Shown here one piece after another: positions 45,261 to 54,459 of a stretch of DNA of 64,000 nt (positions are counted from its first letter, which is position 1; every line of letters starts with the position of its first letter). Made by a program: the position numbers and the translations under genes. This stretch comes from Microvirga roseola. GTDB taxonomy: Bacteria; Pseudomonadota; Alphaproteobacteria; Rhizobiales; Beijerinckiaceae. The notes under the pieces are model-generated. The model made no database searches and was not told where the DNA came from. It worked only from the letters and a program-made list of their open reading frames with translations. The DNA lies in contig NZ_JAJATX010000015.1 of assembly GCF_020866965.1 (NCBI RefSeq), positions 21,870 through 85,869 on the forward strand, in the 5' to 3' direction.

Positions 45261-45507
45261 GGGATCTGGAGGCGGAGAATGCAAGGCTCCGTCGAGCAGT
45301 AGCCGACCTCACTCGCGACAAGCTGATCCTGAAAGAGGCGGCGTCGGGAAACTTCTGAGCCCCGCCCGCCGCCGCGCCTGCATCGAGCACGTTCGATCTA
45401 CCCTGAAGCTGTCCGAGCGGCGGGTCTGCCGGGTGCTCGGACAGCATCGCTCGACGCAACGGCGCATTCCGCAAGGACGAGACGATGAGGCCTGGCTCAC
45501 CGCCGCC
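45230..45507 (+). mobile_element. IS3-family fragment (end of orfA and start of orfB)
   Basis: [38 protein letters not shown] is the leucine-zipper end of an IS3 OrfA (IS407/IS2-type). The overlapping frame then gives PARRRACIEHVRSTLKLSER, RVCRVLGQHRSTQRRIPQGR, the start of OrfB. It is joined to garD at one end and to an IS6 remnant at about 45508. Confidence 0.75.
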
Positions 45508-45914
45508 AGCTTGTCAGTTGTGATCGACGATGGTGGATAGTCGCTCGTTGTATAGAGGACTTTGCGCAGAAAACGGTTGGCCGCCTGCGTATTTCGTCGG
45601 TCTGTCAGCATGAAGTCGATCAGTTGCCCGTGCTTCTCGACCGCCCTGAACAGGTACTTCCACCTGCCGCCAAACCGCACATGGGTCTCGTCAATGCGCC
45701 AGGAGCTTGAGCGAGGTTCTTGGTAGCAGCGAACTCTCCTCTCGCTCTGTGGGGCATAGCGCTGCACTCAACGGAAGATGGTGAATGGGTCGACCGCGAG
45801 GCCGCGCTCCTGTATCATCTCAGCCAGATCCGGTAGCTGATCCCGTTTTTGCAGTACCAGCGTACGCACAGCAGGATGATCTCAACCGGAAAGCGGCGGC
45901 GCTTGAACAGAGCC
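45508..45914 (-). mobile_element. IS6-family transposase remnant of a second type
   Basis: From a TTG near 45914: ALFKRRRFPVEIILLCVRWY, CKNGISYR, then a frameshift and stop, then ERRVRCYQEPRSSSWRIDET, HVRFGGRWKYLFRAVEKHGQ, LIDFMLTDRRNTQAANRFLR and SDYPPSSITTDKL. This differs from the copies at 33.3 and 38.0 kb (LFKRRRF against FKGRHF). The last third of the DDE domain is missing. Confidence 0.75.
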
Positions 45915-46171
45915 AATGGGGTGGCTCCTTTACGGACCACCCCTCGTTGTACGGTCGAGGTTAACGCAACGGTCCCTGCGCAATCGTCACTCGCTGCTCA
46001 GTTCGAGTGGTTCGCCGCGGATCTTTGACCGGTGGTCGTTTCTTCGCCTCGACGAAAGTGCAGACTTGCGGCAAAACCGGCGTTATACGCTTAAGTGGAA
46101 TCGCCTCCAGCATGAGCATTTTTGCTTCCATTGGTTGCAGCTATCTTTGAGATATGGCCGTGTCAAAGAAC

Positions 46172-46981
46172 TCACTTTCCAGCACCTACGCTTGCCGACT
46201 CTACCGTTACCCGGCGAGGCTGAGACATCTCCTCCGTCCGGCGCATCCTGTGCCGAAGCCGGAAGAGGTCAGCGCGGTAGTAGGCGCGTGAGCATTCAAG
46301 CACCTCGCCCGCACCGGAATAGATAATGCGCTCCACGAGAATGAGCGGGTGGCCTACGGAAACGCTCAGCATGCCGGCGCGAAATTCGTCCGCTGTGATG
46401 AATTCGATAACTTCGTCAGCCTCCACCGCATCCACACCATAGAGCTTTTCTACAAGGGCATAGAGAGGCTGGGACAGATCAGTCTGAGGTAACCTGGGAG
46501 CGATGCGAACCGGGATGAAACTGGTGCGGAAGGCGGCTGGATAGCCATCCGGCGACAGGACCTTGCGGACCTTGTGCACCTGCTCGCTTGAGCGAAGCCT
46601 CAGTTTGGCGGTGATCCAATCTGGAGCGGGAACCGTCTCAACGCTGTAAACACGGATATGCTCAGGATCCTCCGCATCGAACCCCGACAGCAAGAAGTGC
46701 TCGGGGTCAGCGAGAGGCTCTGCTAGGCGGGATGCCAGAACGAAGGTGCCTCGCCCCTGCTGTTTGTGCAGGAGGCCTTCATCCACCAGTGCCGATATCG
46801 CTTGGCGAACGGTTATCCGGGACAAGTCATAGTACTCACACAACTCGACTTCTGTTGGAATTCTGTCACCCGGTTGAAGATCGAACGTCACTAGGTCGCG
46901 CAGAGCGTGCTTCAACTGAAGCCACAGAGGAGTACTGTCTGCCCCTCGCAGAGGATGGAGGGTGGGACTCGCCTTAGTCAT
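46172..46981 (-). CDS. GntR-family regulator with UTRA ligand-binding domain (HutC type)
   Basis: 269 residues. Winged-helix domain (about residues 15-82): PLWLQLKHALRDLVTFDLQP, GDRIPTEVELCEYYDLSRIT and VRQAISALVDEGLLHKQQGR with GTF. UTRA domain (about 105-245): VRKVLSPDGYPAAFRTSFIP, ADEVIEFITADEFRAGMLSV and GHPLILVERIIYSGAGEVLE. It is divergent from tctCBA with 166 bp between, which holds three ACGTCATANN repeats, so it most likely represses that operon and is relieved by the imported compound or a metabolite. Confidence 0.93.
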   Translation of the reverse strand: MTKASPTLHPLRGADSTPLWLQLKHALRDLVTFDLQPGDRIPTEVELCEYYDLSRITVRQAISALVDEGLLHKQQGRGTFVLASRLAEPLADPEHFLLSGFDAEDPEHIRVYSVETVPAPDWITAKLRLRSSEQVHKVRKVLSPDGYPAAFRTSFIPVRIAPRLPQTDLSQPLYALVEKLYGVDAVEADEVIEFITADEFRAGMLSVSVGHPLILVERIIYSGAGEVLECSRAYYRADLFRLRHRMRRTEEMSQPRRVTVESASVGAGK

Positions 46982-47042
46982 TGAAGCGCACCTTAGAATT
47001 CCAGCAGTTGATAACGCTTGGCTGCCGCATGTCTTAATCAGC

Positions 47043-47106
47043 TTGACACCCGCAGCAACCCGCCTCTAGTCTCAGAACGTCATATTACGTCATATGACGT
47101 CATAAC
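47043..47106 (+). promoter_or_regulatory. tctC promoter with three tandem ACGTCATANN operator units
   Basis: TTGACA at 47043-47048, 16 bp, then TCTAGT at 47065-47070 form a plausible promoter. At the expected transcription start, 47077-47106, the 10-bp unit ACGTCATANN occurs three times without a gap (endings TT, TG, AC); the middle junction makes the palindrome GTCATATGAC. One unit per helical turn suits cooperative binding of a dimeric GntR protein. Assignment to the adjacent regulator is inference from position and from a second match at 63789-63805. Confidence 0.7.
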
Positions 47107-47147
47107 GATAAGAAACGAAATACACCTTTAATCGGAGGAAGCCAACT

Positions 47148-48155
47148 GTGAACAAAGCTGCAAGCTCAATCACCCGCCGCCTCGTGGTGCTGGGATTCGC
47201 CTCGGTTTCTGCGGTCCACATACTTGGCTACGGCCAGGGCTTTGCTCAGGGGAAGGCGCCTGAGGGTCCGATAGAGATCACTAGCGGCACAAGCCCAGGC
47301 GGCACACCCGACGTTCTTATGCGCCGCGCGGCAAAGATCCTCAATGAGGAAAAGATCATCACAAATCCCCTCGTTGTGCAGAACCGCACGGGTGGATCCT
47401 GGATGAATGCCGCCAATTGGGTACTCAACAAGAAGGGGGATCCCAACACGGTTCTCACCATTGCGCAGCCCATTATCACAACACCCATCACTCAGGGGCT
47501 GCCCACAGTCTATGACAAACTCACGCCGATCAGCATGTTCATTCAAGGCGACCTTGTTTTGGCTGTACGGCCCGACTCTCCGGCTAAGGACTTAAAAGGC
47601 CTTATCGATCTTGCCAAGCAGCGTGAGCGCAGCATTAAGGTTGGAGGCTCACAAGCAGGCTCGACCGACCATATGGTCACTGGTCTGCTTGAAAAGGCCG
47701 GCGGCGTGAAGTTCAACTACATTCCGTTCGACGGCGGCGGCGCGGCTCAGACTGCATTTCTGGGCGGCAACGTGGATATGATTGTCCTAACGCCAAGCGA
47801 AATCCTGCCACTCATGCAAAGCAACAAGGCCAGGCCACTAGCGGTTCTTAGCGAAGAACGCCGCACGGAGCCGGAATTCAAGGATCTGCCGACGGCCAAA
47901 GAACAAGGACTAGACGTCGTGTGGGGTCAATCGTGGGGTCTTGCCGGTCCGCCTGACACTGATCCGGCTGTCGTGAAGTTCTGGAATGATGCTATTCAGA
48001 AGCTCGTTGCGACGGACGCATGGAAGTCAGCTGTCAACGAAATGTTCCTGCGCAGCAAAGTGGTTCCTGCCAGCCAGGCTAAGGAGCACATGGCCAAGAT
48101 GCACCAGGAGCACTTAGCTGTTCTTAAGGACATCGGTATGGCCAAAACCCAGTAA
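47148..48155 (+). CDS. tctC: Tripartite tricarboxylate transporter, periplasmic binding protein (TctC/Bug)
   Basis: 335 residues. Signal peptide with RRLVVLGFASVSAVHILGYG ending near GFAQG. Bug-family marks: ITSGTSPGGTPDVLMRRAAK, ENRTG-like VVQNRTGGSWMNAANWVLNK, SIKVGGSQAGSTDHMVTGLL, YIPFDGGGAAQTAFLGGNVD. The start is GTG at 47148 with CGGAGGAAG before it. Bug proteins bind carboxylates through two ordered waters. First gene of tctCBA. Confidence 0.93.
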   Translation: MNKAASSITRRLVVLGFASVSAVHILGYGQGFAQGKAPEGPIEITSGTSPGGTPDVLMRRAAKILNEEKIITNPLVVQNRTGGSWMNAANWVLNKKGDPNTVLTIAQPIITTPITQGLPTVYDKLTPISMFIQGDLVLAVRPDSPAKDLKGLIDLAKQRERSIKVGGSQAGSTDHMVTGLLEKAGGVKFNYIPFDGGGAAQTAFLGGNVDMIVLTPSEILPLMQSNKARPLAVLSEERRTEPEFKDLPTAKEQGLDVVWGQSWGLAGPPDTDPAVVKFWNDAIQKLVATDAWKSAVNEMFLRSKVVPASQAKEHMAKMHQEHLAVLKDIGMAKTQ

Positions 48156-48163
48156 GGCAGACG

Positions 48164-48625
48164 GTGGCCGCCATGAGGATTGTTGATATCACCAGCGCGC
48201 TTGTGATGCTTGCTGTATCAGCAGGAGTTTACATCGCAACCCGCCACCTTCCTTACTGGGCGGACTTTGCACCCGGACCAGCCTTCGCGCCCTTTTGGAT
48301 CTCGGCAGCGGGCGCCGTTCTTTCCCTCATCCTGCTTGTCGGCGCTCTGCGCCGACAAGCCAGCCCGGCAGGCGACTGGCCGGATCGCTCGGGCGCGTTT
48401 CGGGTTATTCTAGCAGCGGTGGGACTTTGGACCGTCGTCATTCTAGCCCCGCTTATCGGTTTGCTCCCTGTCGCGACCCTCTTCATGCTCTTCCTGCTCA
48501 TCATCGTCGAGCGGCGGAGCATTCTGCCGAGCCTACTTACAGTCGCAGTTACCATGGGCCTTGTTTACGGCGTGTTCTCAGCCTGGCTCGGGATTGCTTT
48601 TCCCAAAGGCATGTTGGGCATTTAA
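48164..48625 (+). CDS. tctB: Tripartite tricarboxylate transporter, small permease (TctB)
   Basis: 153 residues with four hydrophobic helices: DITSALVMLAVSAGVYIAT, FWISAAGAVLSLILLVGALR, AVGLWTVVILAPLIGLLPVA, SLLTVAVTMGLVYGVFSAWL, and the short C-terminal IAFPKGMLGI typical of TctB. The GTG at 48164 is taken; the ATG at 48173 is equally possible. It lies between tctC and tctA, as usual. Confidence 0.88.
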   Translation: MAAMRIVDITSALVMLAVSAGVYIATRHLPYWADFAPGPAFAPFWISAAGAVLSLILLVGALRRQASPAGDWPDRSGAFRVILAAVGLWTVVILAPLIGLLPVATLFMLFLLIIVERRSILPSLLTVAVTMGLVYGVFSAWLGIAFPKGMLGI

Positions 48626-48644
48626 GGTCAGCAGGGGGTCACTT

Positions 48645-50177
48645 ATGTTGGATACGCTGCTTTCCCTCGGGCACGGGTTAGATGTTGCGCTTGCGCCAAC
48701 AAACCTCCTGTTTATTTTCATGGGCGTTTGTCTCGGGCAGATCATCGGCGCATTGCCTGGGATTGGCCCTTCAGCCGGCATGGCTCTCCTTCTGCCCATT
48801 ACCTTCGGTATTCCGCCCGCAACGGCCATTATGATGTTGGCTGGTATCATGTATGGGGGGATGTACGGAGGCACGCTTACTTCGGTGCTGGTCAACGTGC
48901 CAGGCGAAGCCGCAAGCGTGATGACGGCCGTCGACGGAAATCAACTGGCGCGGCAGGGCAGGGCGGGAGCAGCGCTTAGCGTGTCTGCAATCGGGTCTTT
49001 TCTTGCTGGGATCGGCGCGGTACTTGCCCTTGCCTTCGTAGCTCCGGCTCTAGCAGAGTTTGCTCTCCGGTTCTCATCACCCGAGTATTTCCTCCTAGCA
49101 GCCCTCGGCATTACTGCTACTGCAAGCATCGGTGCCGGCTCACCGCTCAAGGCGCTGCTGATGGCAGTGCTCGGACTGGTTATCGCCTTGGTCGGCACGG
49201 ATCCTATTCTAGGCTCTGCACGGCTTACATTCGGCACATCGGAGCTTCTCGACGGCATCGATTTTCTGCCAGTGGCTATCGGACTGTTTGGTATCGCCGA
49301 GGTTTTGAATTCCCTAGAGCGCAGCTTTGATACCAATCCTATGAGGACCCGCCTCAAAGATATGTGGTTGAGTGCCAAGGACTGGGCTGATTGCAGAATG
49401 GCTATCCTACGTGGCGGACTTGTCGGGTTCTTCGTCGGCCTTATGCCAGGTGCCGGTCCGACAGTGGCTGCCATCCTCGCCTATGTGACGGAAAAGCGCT
49501 TCAGTCGCCATCCTGAACGCTTCGGAAGCGGCGCGCTGGATGGTGTGGCGGCATCGGAGTCGGCGAACAATTCTGCTGCGCATGGGGCTCTCATCCCGAT
49601 GCTGGCTCTTGGAATTCCAGGCTCCGCATCGACGGCAGTTCTATTAGCCGCGCTAGTGATGCAGGGTATTCGTCCAGGACCCGCGCTGATGACTGAGCAG
49701 CCAGATCTCGTGTGGGGTCTTGTGGCCAGCATGTTCATCGGAAACGTCTTCCTGCTGGTGCTCAATCTTCCCCTCGCGCCCCTTTTCGCCGCTCTCTTGC
49801 GGATTCCCTACGAATATCTTGCACCCGGCATCCTCGTAATTTCCCTCATTGGCGCTTTTGCTACTTCGCTCAGCCTTTTTAGCGTCGGCCTCACTCTCTT
49901 CTTCGGCATGATAGGGTACCTGATGATCAAGGCCGATTTGCCTCGGCCGCCACTCGTACTTGCGGTCGTTCTGGCTCAGTTGATGGAGTCCTCTCTACGG
50001 CAGTCGCTTATGCTGTCGGAGGGAAGTCTCATGATCTTCTTCGAGCGTCCTCTCTCTGCCCTCCTGTTCCTGCTCGTGCTTGCCTCCCTCGCCCTTCCCG
50101 CAATCAATGCTTTCATGAGGGTGCGTAGGGAACGCCATCACCACAACTCATCTCAGTTCACGTTCACAGCAAAATAG
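48645..50177 (+). CDS. tctA: Tripartite tricarboxylate transporter, large permease (TctA)
   Basis: 510 residues, about twelve helices. Signature GQIIGALPGIGPSAGMALLL, YGGMYGGTLTSVLVNVPGEA, GVAASESANNSAAHGALIPM and LALGIPGSASTAVLLAALVM. Full length, unlike the copy at 42.5 kb. ATG 48645 follows AGGGGG; the longer frame from 48561 overlaps tctB. With TctB and TctC it imports a carboxylate using the ion gradient. Confidence 0.95.
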   Translation: MLDTLLSLGHGLDVALAPTNLLFIFMGVCLGQIIGALPGIGPSAGMALLLPITFGIPPATAIMMLAGIMYGGMYGGTLTSVLVNVPGEAASVMTAVDGNQLARQGRAGAALSVSAIGSFLAGIGAVLALAFVAPALAEFALRFSSPEYFLLAALGITATASIGAGSPLKALLMAVLGLVIALVGTDPILGSARLTFGTSELLDGIDFLPVAIGLFGIAEVLNSLERSFDTNPMRTRLKDMWLSAKDWADCRMAILRGGLVGFFVGLMPGAGPTVAAILAYVTEKRFSRHPERFGSGALDGVAASESANNSAAHGALIPMLALGIPGSASTAVLLAALVMQGIRPGPALMTEQPDLVWGLVASMFIGNVFLLVLNLPLAPLFAALLRIPYEYLAPGILVISLIGAFATSLSLFSVGLTLFFGMIGYLMIKADLPRPPLVLAVVLAQLMESSLRQSLMLSEGSLMIFFERPLSALLFLLVLASLALPAINAFMRVRRERHHHNSSQFTFTAK

Positions 50178-50186
50178 GATTCAGCG

Positions 50187-51218
50187 ATGTCCGTTCGTAC
50201 CATCGACGTCCATGCCCATGTGCTCACCGAGGAAATGATGCGCCTCATGCGCAACGAGGCGCCCGATATCGGGTTTACCTTGAGCGAGGTCGATGAGCAG
50301 GGGGGGGTGCTTCAGGTGGGGAGCATCACTCAGCGCCCCTTCCCTCGGGGAGCTTGGGATCTCGAACTGAGGCTCAGGCACATGGATGCGGCCGGGATCG
50401 ATATGCAAGTGTTGTCAGTCTGTCCGCAAACTTTCCTGTACGACCGGGATCCTGCGCTAGCCGAAAAGCTTTCACAGATTCAGAATAATGAGATTGCCAA
50501 GATCGTTGGCCAGCACCCAAATCGCTTTCTTGGCATCGCCACCCTACCCATGCAGGATCCCGAGCGGGCCGTTAAGGAATTGCGTCGTGCTGTGACTGAA
50601 CTGGGCTTGCGCGGAGCACAGATCGGCTCGCACGTCGAGGGAAAGAACTTGGACGATCCAGCGCTCGAACCCCTCTGGAGTGCTGCTGCCGAACTTAATG
50701 CCTTCATTTTGATCCACCCGCAAAAGATCGCAGGCGGCGATCGGTTGAAATCTTTCTATCTCAAGAACCTGATCGGCAATCCACTTGATACCACGATCGC
50801 AGCTGCATCTCTGGTCTTCGGCGGCGTTCTCGAGCGCTATCCCACCCTTAAGTTCTGTTTCGCCCATGGCGGCGGCTTCATGCCCTACCAGGTCGGGCGC
50901 ATGAATCATGGATGGTCCGTGCGGCCTGAAGGGAAGGTCAGCCTAAAGAACCCGCCGGAGGAGTCGATCCGCCGGCTCTACTTCGACTGCATCCTCCATT
51001 TCGAACCCGCTCTGCGCTATCTTGTGGAAACATTCGGGGCCGACCATGTCCTGCTCGGAAGCGATTATCCGTTCGACATGGGCACGATGGATTGCGTAAA
51101 CCAAGTGCGCACCCTCGACGTGCCGGTGCTGGATCGCAACACCATTCTTGGGACGGCGGCAGCCGAAATCCTGGGGGAGCCCCAATCCGTGGTTCTGCAA
51201 GCGGCCCAGAGCGCCTGA
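50187..51218 (+). CDS. Amidohydrolase-superfamily decarboxylase-like enzyme (ACMSD branch)
   Basis: 343 residues. Metal ligands: DVHAHV (His-x-His near the N-terminus), FILIHPQK, FCFAHGGGFMP and LLGSDYPFDMG (active-site Asp). The arrangement and length fit ACMSD-type members, which decarboxylate or hydrolyse aromatic and ring-cleavage acids. ATG 50187 is 9 bp after tctA, so importer and enzyme share a transcript, meaning that the enzyme probably acts on the imported compound or an early product. Substrate unknown. Confidence 0.88.
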   Translation: MSVRTIDVHAHVLTEEMMRLMRNEAPDIGFTLSEVDEQGGVLQVGSITQRPFPRGAWDLELRLRHMDAAGIDMQVLSVCPQTFLYDRDPALAEKLSQIQNNEIAKIVGQHPNRFLGIATLPMQDPERAVKELRRAVTELGLRGAQIGSHVEGKNLDDPALEPLWSAAAELNAFILIHPQKIAGGDRLKSFYLKNLIGNPLDTTIAAASLVFGGVLERYPTLKFCFAHGGGFMPYQVGRMNHGWSVRPEGKVSLKNPPEESIRRLYFDCILHFEPALRYLVETFGADHVLLGSDYPFDMGTMDCVNQVRTLDVPVLDRNTILGTAAAEILGEPQSVVLQAAQSA

Positions 51219-51225
51219 TCGAGCC

Positions 51226-52515
51226 ATGCTGGAGACGCCTGAGGAGGGGCATGGTGCTTCGGCCCAGGCCGTCCGCTCCATGTTTTCTCCTCCGGTGCCG
51301 AAAAGCCCTCCCTACCGTTGGATCATTCTCGGTATCGGCGTGCTGGCGCAGGCCGCGCTTGCCGCTCTCCAGCACGGACTGTCTGGGCTGGCTCCGGTGC
51401 TGCGCTCAGACTTCAGCCTCAGCCTCCCTGAAGTGGGCCTGATCCTCGCCGCTGCAAACTGGGGTATCATGAGCACGCTGCTCCTTTGGGGCAAGCTTGC
51501 CGACCGCTGTGGCGAACGCGTCGTCATCGCTGTCGGGCTCGGAGCGTCCTCGCTTGCCATCCTGGCGGCGTCCTTCGTCCAAACGGCGGATGCTTTCATG
51601 GCATGGCTCTTTCTGGCCGGGGCGCTCGGCTCTGCCGCCTCTGCCGCTTCCGGACGAGCTGTCATGCACTGGTTCACGCGGGCCGAACGGGGGCTCGCCC
51701 TCGGCATACGCCAGATGTCGATCCCCCTGGGCAGCGCGGTCGCGGCGGTGACTCTGCCTGTGATCGCAGCCGCCGCAGGTGTCGGCGTAGCCCTCGCGGC
51801 CTTGGCGGGAGCTGCCTTCTTAGGAGCAGTATGTGCGGCGTTGTGGTTGTCTTCACCGCCTGCTGGCGCAGCGGACAGCCCTCGTAGAAGCGACGTCTCG
51901 CCCCTGAAGGACAAGCCACTCTGGCGTCTTGCCTTCTGCGCAGGCCTCCTGGTTTGCAGTCAGGTGGCCATGAACGGCTTCGTTATCATCTTCTTGGCTG
52001 AGTATCGCCGAGTGGAAATTGGCCTCGCAGCCCTGGTTCTGGCGATCATCAATATCGGGGGAGGCGTCGGGCGTGTGCTGGCCGGGCGGCTCTCGGATGT
52101 TTCGGGACGCCGCATTCCACCTATTCGCAGTCAGGCACTGTTCATGGCGGTTGCTCTCATAGCTTCCGCGCTTCTCGTCAATGCTCCGTTGGTGCTGCTC
52201 GTTCCGGTTCTCATCACGGCGGGTACTCTGGCGATCAGCTGGAATGGTCTTGCCATAACGGCCGCAGCCGAGATGGCGGGGTATGCCCGGGCCGGCACTG
52301 CAATCGGTCTTCAGGGAACTGTGATCCGCCTTGTCAGCGCAGGCGCCGGAATAGCCTTCGGCTTTATCGTCGAGCAAACTGGCTCGTGGACAGCAGCCTT
52401 TGTCGCGCTCGGCGTGCTGCCTCTGGTCAGCTACCAACTTCTGGCTCCCCTCGCCGAAGAAGAGGAGAGGCGGCTTGGGCCCAAGCCGATATCCGCCGGT
52501 GCGTCGCCACCTTGA
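51226..52515 (+). CDS. MFS transporter
   Basis: 429 residues with twelve predicted helices and MFS loop motifs: LLWGKLADRCGERVVIAVG (loop 2-3) and GRVLAGRLSDVSGRRIPPI (loop 8-9), plus RGLALGIRQMSIPLGSAVAA in helix 5. ATG 51226 is 7 bp after the amidohydrolase stop; a long frame upstream is its overlap. A second carrier in a tctCBA operon suggests uptake of a related compound or export of a product. Confidence 0.9.
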   Translation: MLETPEEGHGASAQAVRSMFSPPVPKSPPYRWIILGIGVLAQAALAALQHGLSGLAPVLRSDFSLSLPEVGLILAAANWGIMSTLLLWGKLADRCGERVVIAVGLGASSLAILAASFVQTADAFMAWLFLAGALGSAASAASGRAVMHWFTRAERGLALGIRQMSIPLGSAVAAVTLPVIAAAAGVGVALAALAGAAFLGAVCAALWLSSPPAGAADSPRRSDVSPLKDKPLWRLAFCAGLLVCSQVAMNGFVIIFLAEYRRVEIGLAALVLAIINIGGGVGRVLAGRLSDVSGRRIPPIRSQALFMAVALIASALLVNAPLVLLVPVLITAGTLAISWNGLAITAAAEMAGYARAGTAIGLQGTVIRLVSAGAGIAFGFIVEQTGSWTAAFVALGVLPLVSYQLLAPLAEEEERRLGPKPISAGASPP

Positions 52516-52829
52516 AATAGGGTGGCGTTACCACTCGAGCGAAGGGTTCCTGCTCCTGTGATGTTCACGCAGCGAACCAGTCTCTGCCATGATCGCAAGG
52601 ACCGCACTGAAGAAACGCATAAACTTGAACGAGCGGGTTTTCGCAACTGGGGCTGAGGCGAGGGCAGCGCCGGTCGACATTGTGGTCACTCCAGACTAGG
52701 CGAGGCATTATCTTGCAGAGCCTTTACGCTTGTGCGGCGCGTCACGCAATATGTTGCATTGCATCACAGTTATGCGTTTTTCGTTCGCCAGCTGTCGAGA
52801 CGGTGAGGTTATCCGAGGCGAGGAGACAA
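52516..52829. other. Stretch without a gene between convergent operons
   Basis: 314 bp between the MFS stop and the LysR stop. I see no coding frame with support and no strong hairpin, although terminators for both directions are expected. Confidence 0.45.
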
Positions 52830-53744
52830 TCATGCCTTCCAGAGCGCGTTGAGACGCTGAGCTTCTTCCTCAAGGACGTCGAGAAATTCGTGAGCCGCTG
52901 GAGAGAGAGGCTGGCGGGCAGGCTCGATCAACACGAGATCGGTTTCAAGAGGAGGATCGGCGAGGGGGTTCACGCAGAAGCCTCGGCTTACGATGTCGTT
53001 AGCCATCATCACACCGGGCAAGATAGTCACCCAGTCGGTATTGGCCACGAGATCGAGCGTCCCGAGCATGGCATCGAGCTCTAGCAGCCGGTCCACCTTC
53101 ACGCCGTTGGAGGAAAAATACGTCTCCAGTCTACTCCGGCGGGTGTTCTGCCAACTCGGCAGGATGACCTTGATCGCTCCCAGATCCGAAAGGCGGATCG
53201 GCGCGAGATGCGGCACATCCAAGTGGCCGCTGGAGACCAGGATTTCCGGAGTCTGCACCAGCAAACGGCTTTTCAGGCCCACAGTCTCGGCGAAGGCTGG
53301 GACAATAGCGAAATCCAACTCTCCCGCTCGGACCTGCTGGGTGAGCAGCGCCGAATAAGCTTCTGTGACGCGTACGACCACGTTGGGGTGTCGGTCCATG
53401 AACCGAGCCAGCGCCGGAGCCATAGCGCACCGGGTCACTGTGGGCATCAGCCCAACGGTGATTTCTCCATCTAGCCCGGCGCTGAACGTCATAAGCGCCC
53501 GAGACGCAGCCTCGTTGCTTCTGAGCACCTCGATGCAGTGCCGGTAATAGCTGTCCCCGGCAGGTGTCGGTGTCACGGCTCCGTTGCCCCGGGTGAAGAG
53601 CCTGACGTTGAAACGATCCTCAATCTTGCGGATGTGTTGCGAAACCCCGGACTGGGTTGCACTTTCCCGCTCGGCCGCCGCCGTAAAGGACCGTTCCTCA
53701 TAAACGGCGACGAACAGGCGCATGTCACGCAGGCTCTCAAGCAT
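52830..53744 (-). CDS. LysR-family transcriptional regulator
   Basis: 304 residues. N-terminal winged HTH: LRDMRLFVAVYEERSFTAAA, ERESATQSGVSQHIRKIEDR and FNVRLFTRGNGAVTPTPAG; then the periplasmic-binding-like effector domain (about 90-300: VGLMPTVTRCAMAPALARF, VRAGELDFAIVPAF). Divergent from the flavin reductase gene with 139 bp between, the standard arrangement for a LysR activator and its target operon. The effector is presumably the monooxygenase substrate or a downstream product. Confidence 0.95.
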   Translation of the reverse strand: MLESLRDMRLFVAVYEERSFTAAAERESATQSGVSQHIRKIEDRFNVRLFTRGNGAVTPTPAGDSYYRHCIEVLRSNEAASRALMTFSAGLDGEITVGLMPTVTRCAMAPALARFMDRHPNVVVRVTEAYSALLTQQVRAGELDFAIVPAFAETVGLKSRLLVQTPEILVSSGHLDVPHLAPIRLSDLGAIKVILPSWQNTRRSRLETYFSSNGVKVDRLLELDAMLGTLDLVANTDWVTILPGVMMANDIVSRGFCVNPLADPPLETDLVLIEPARQPLSPAAHEFLDVLEEEAQRLNALWKA

Positions 53745-53883
53745 AGGGCTATCATAGATTATAATAACAATGAGCAGATCTTATCATTTTATCCACTGGC
53801 ACGTCCAGATTACCGTTCTACTCGAAATCCATCCTCCCATCGCCCGAGCCACAGAGGTCGGCAGCCAAGGATGCTCCTATCGC
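53745..53883 (+). promoter_or_regulatory. LysR/monooxygenase divergent control region
   Basis: AT-rich for this genome, with the palindrome ATTATAAT at 53758-53765 flanked by ATCAT and ATGAG. LysR sites usually have a T-N11-A core; several fit here, so the exact site is not certain. Confidence 0.45.
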
Positions 53884-54459
53884 ATGTCCTATCCCCTGGG
53901 TGCCTACAACGTCGCCGATCCGGTACACCTTCGTCAGGCGCTCGGTCGCTTTGCAACTGGCGTAACGGTCATCACGACGCGCTCTCCTGGCGGGAAGTTA
54001 GAAGGACTGACGGCGAATTCGTTCTCGTCCGTTTCGCTCGATCCTCCGCTGGTTCTATGGAGCCTCCAGAGACGGGCACCGTCGCTTGAGAGCTTCAAGA
54101 ACTCCGGTGCTTTCGCCGTGAATGTGCTGGGAGCTCATCAGCACCACTACTGCAAGCACTTCGCAACGCCCGCCCCGGACAAGTTCCAGAGCATTTCCTA
54201 TGGGATCGGCTTCGGCGGCTGCCCTATCCTCGATGACTGTATCGCTCGCTTCGAATGCTCAATGCACAGCGTTGTGGAAGGTGGCGACCACCTGATCTTC
54301 ATCGGTCGCGTGGAGAACGTGGTCTACGGCGATGGCGAGCCCCTGATCTTCAGCGCGGGGTCGTTCTGCGTGCCGACCCGCTTTCAGAAGCCCGACAGCG
54401 CCAACGACACCCAAACAACAGGCCAGAAGGCCGCAACGCACAGGGAACGCTGCTCATGA
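53884..54459 (+). CDS. Flavin reductase-like protein (FMN-binding split barrel)
   Basis: 191 residues. LRQALGRFATGVTVITTRSP, GLTANSFSSVSLDPPLVLWS, NSGAFAVNVLGAHQ and GDHLIFIGRVENVVYGDGEP are the family blocks of reductases (HpaC/RutF-type) that supply reduced flavin to a partner monooxygenase. ATG 53884 is selected because homology starts there; an open frame reaches back to 53770. Its stop overlaps the start of the LLM gene (ATGA), so the two are coupled. Confidence 0.9.
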   Translation: MSYPLGAYNVADPVHLRQALGRFATGVTVITTRSPGGKLEGLTANSFSSVSLDPPLVLWSLQRRAPSLESFKNSGAFAVNVLGAHQHHYCKHFATPAPDKFQSISYGIGFGGCPILDDCIARFECSMHSVVEGGDHLIFIGRVENVVYGDGEPLIFSAGSFCVPTRFQKPDSANDTQTTGQKAATHRERCS

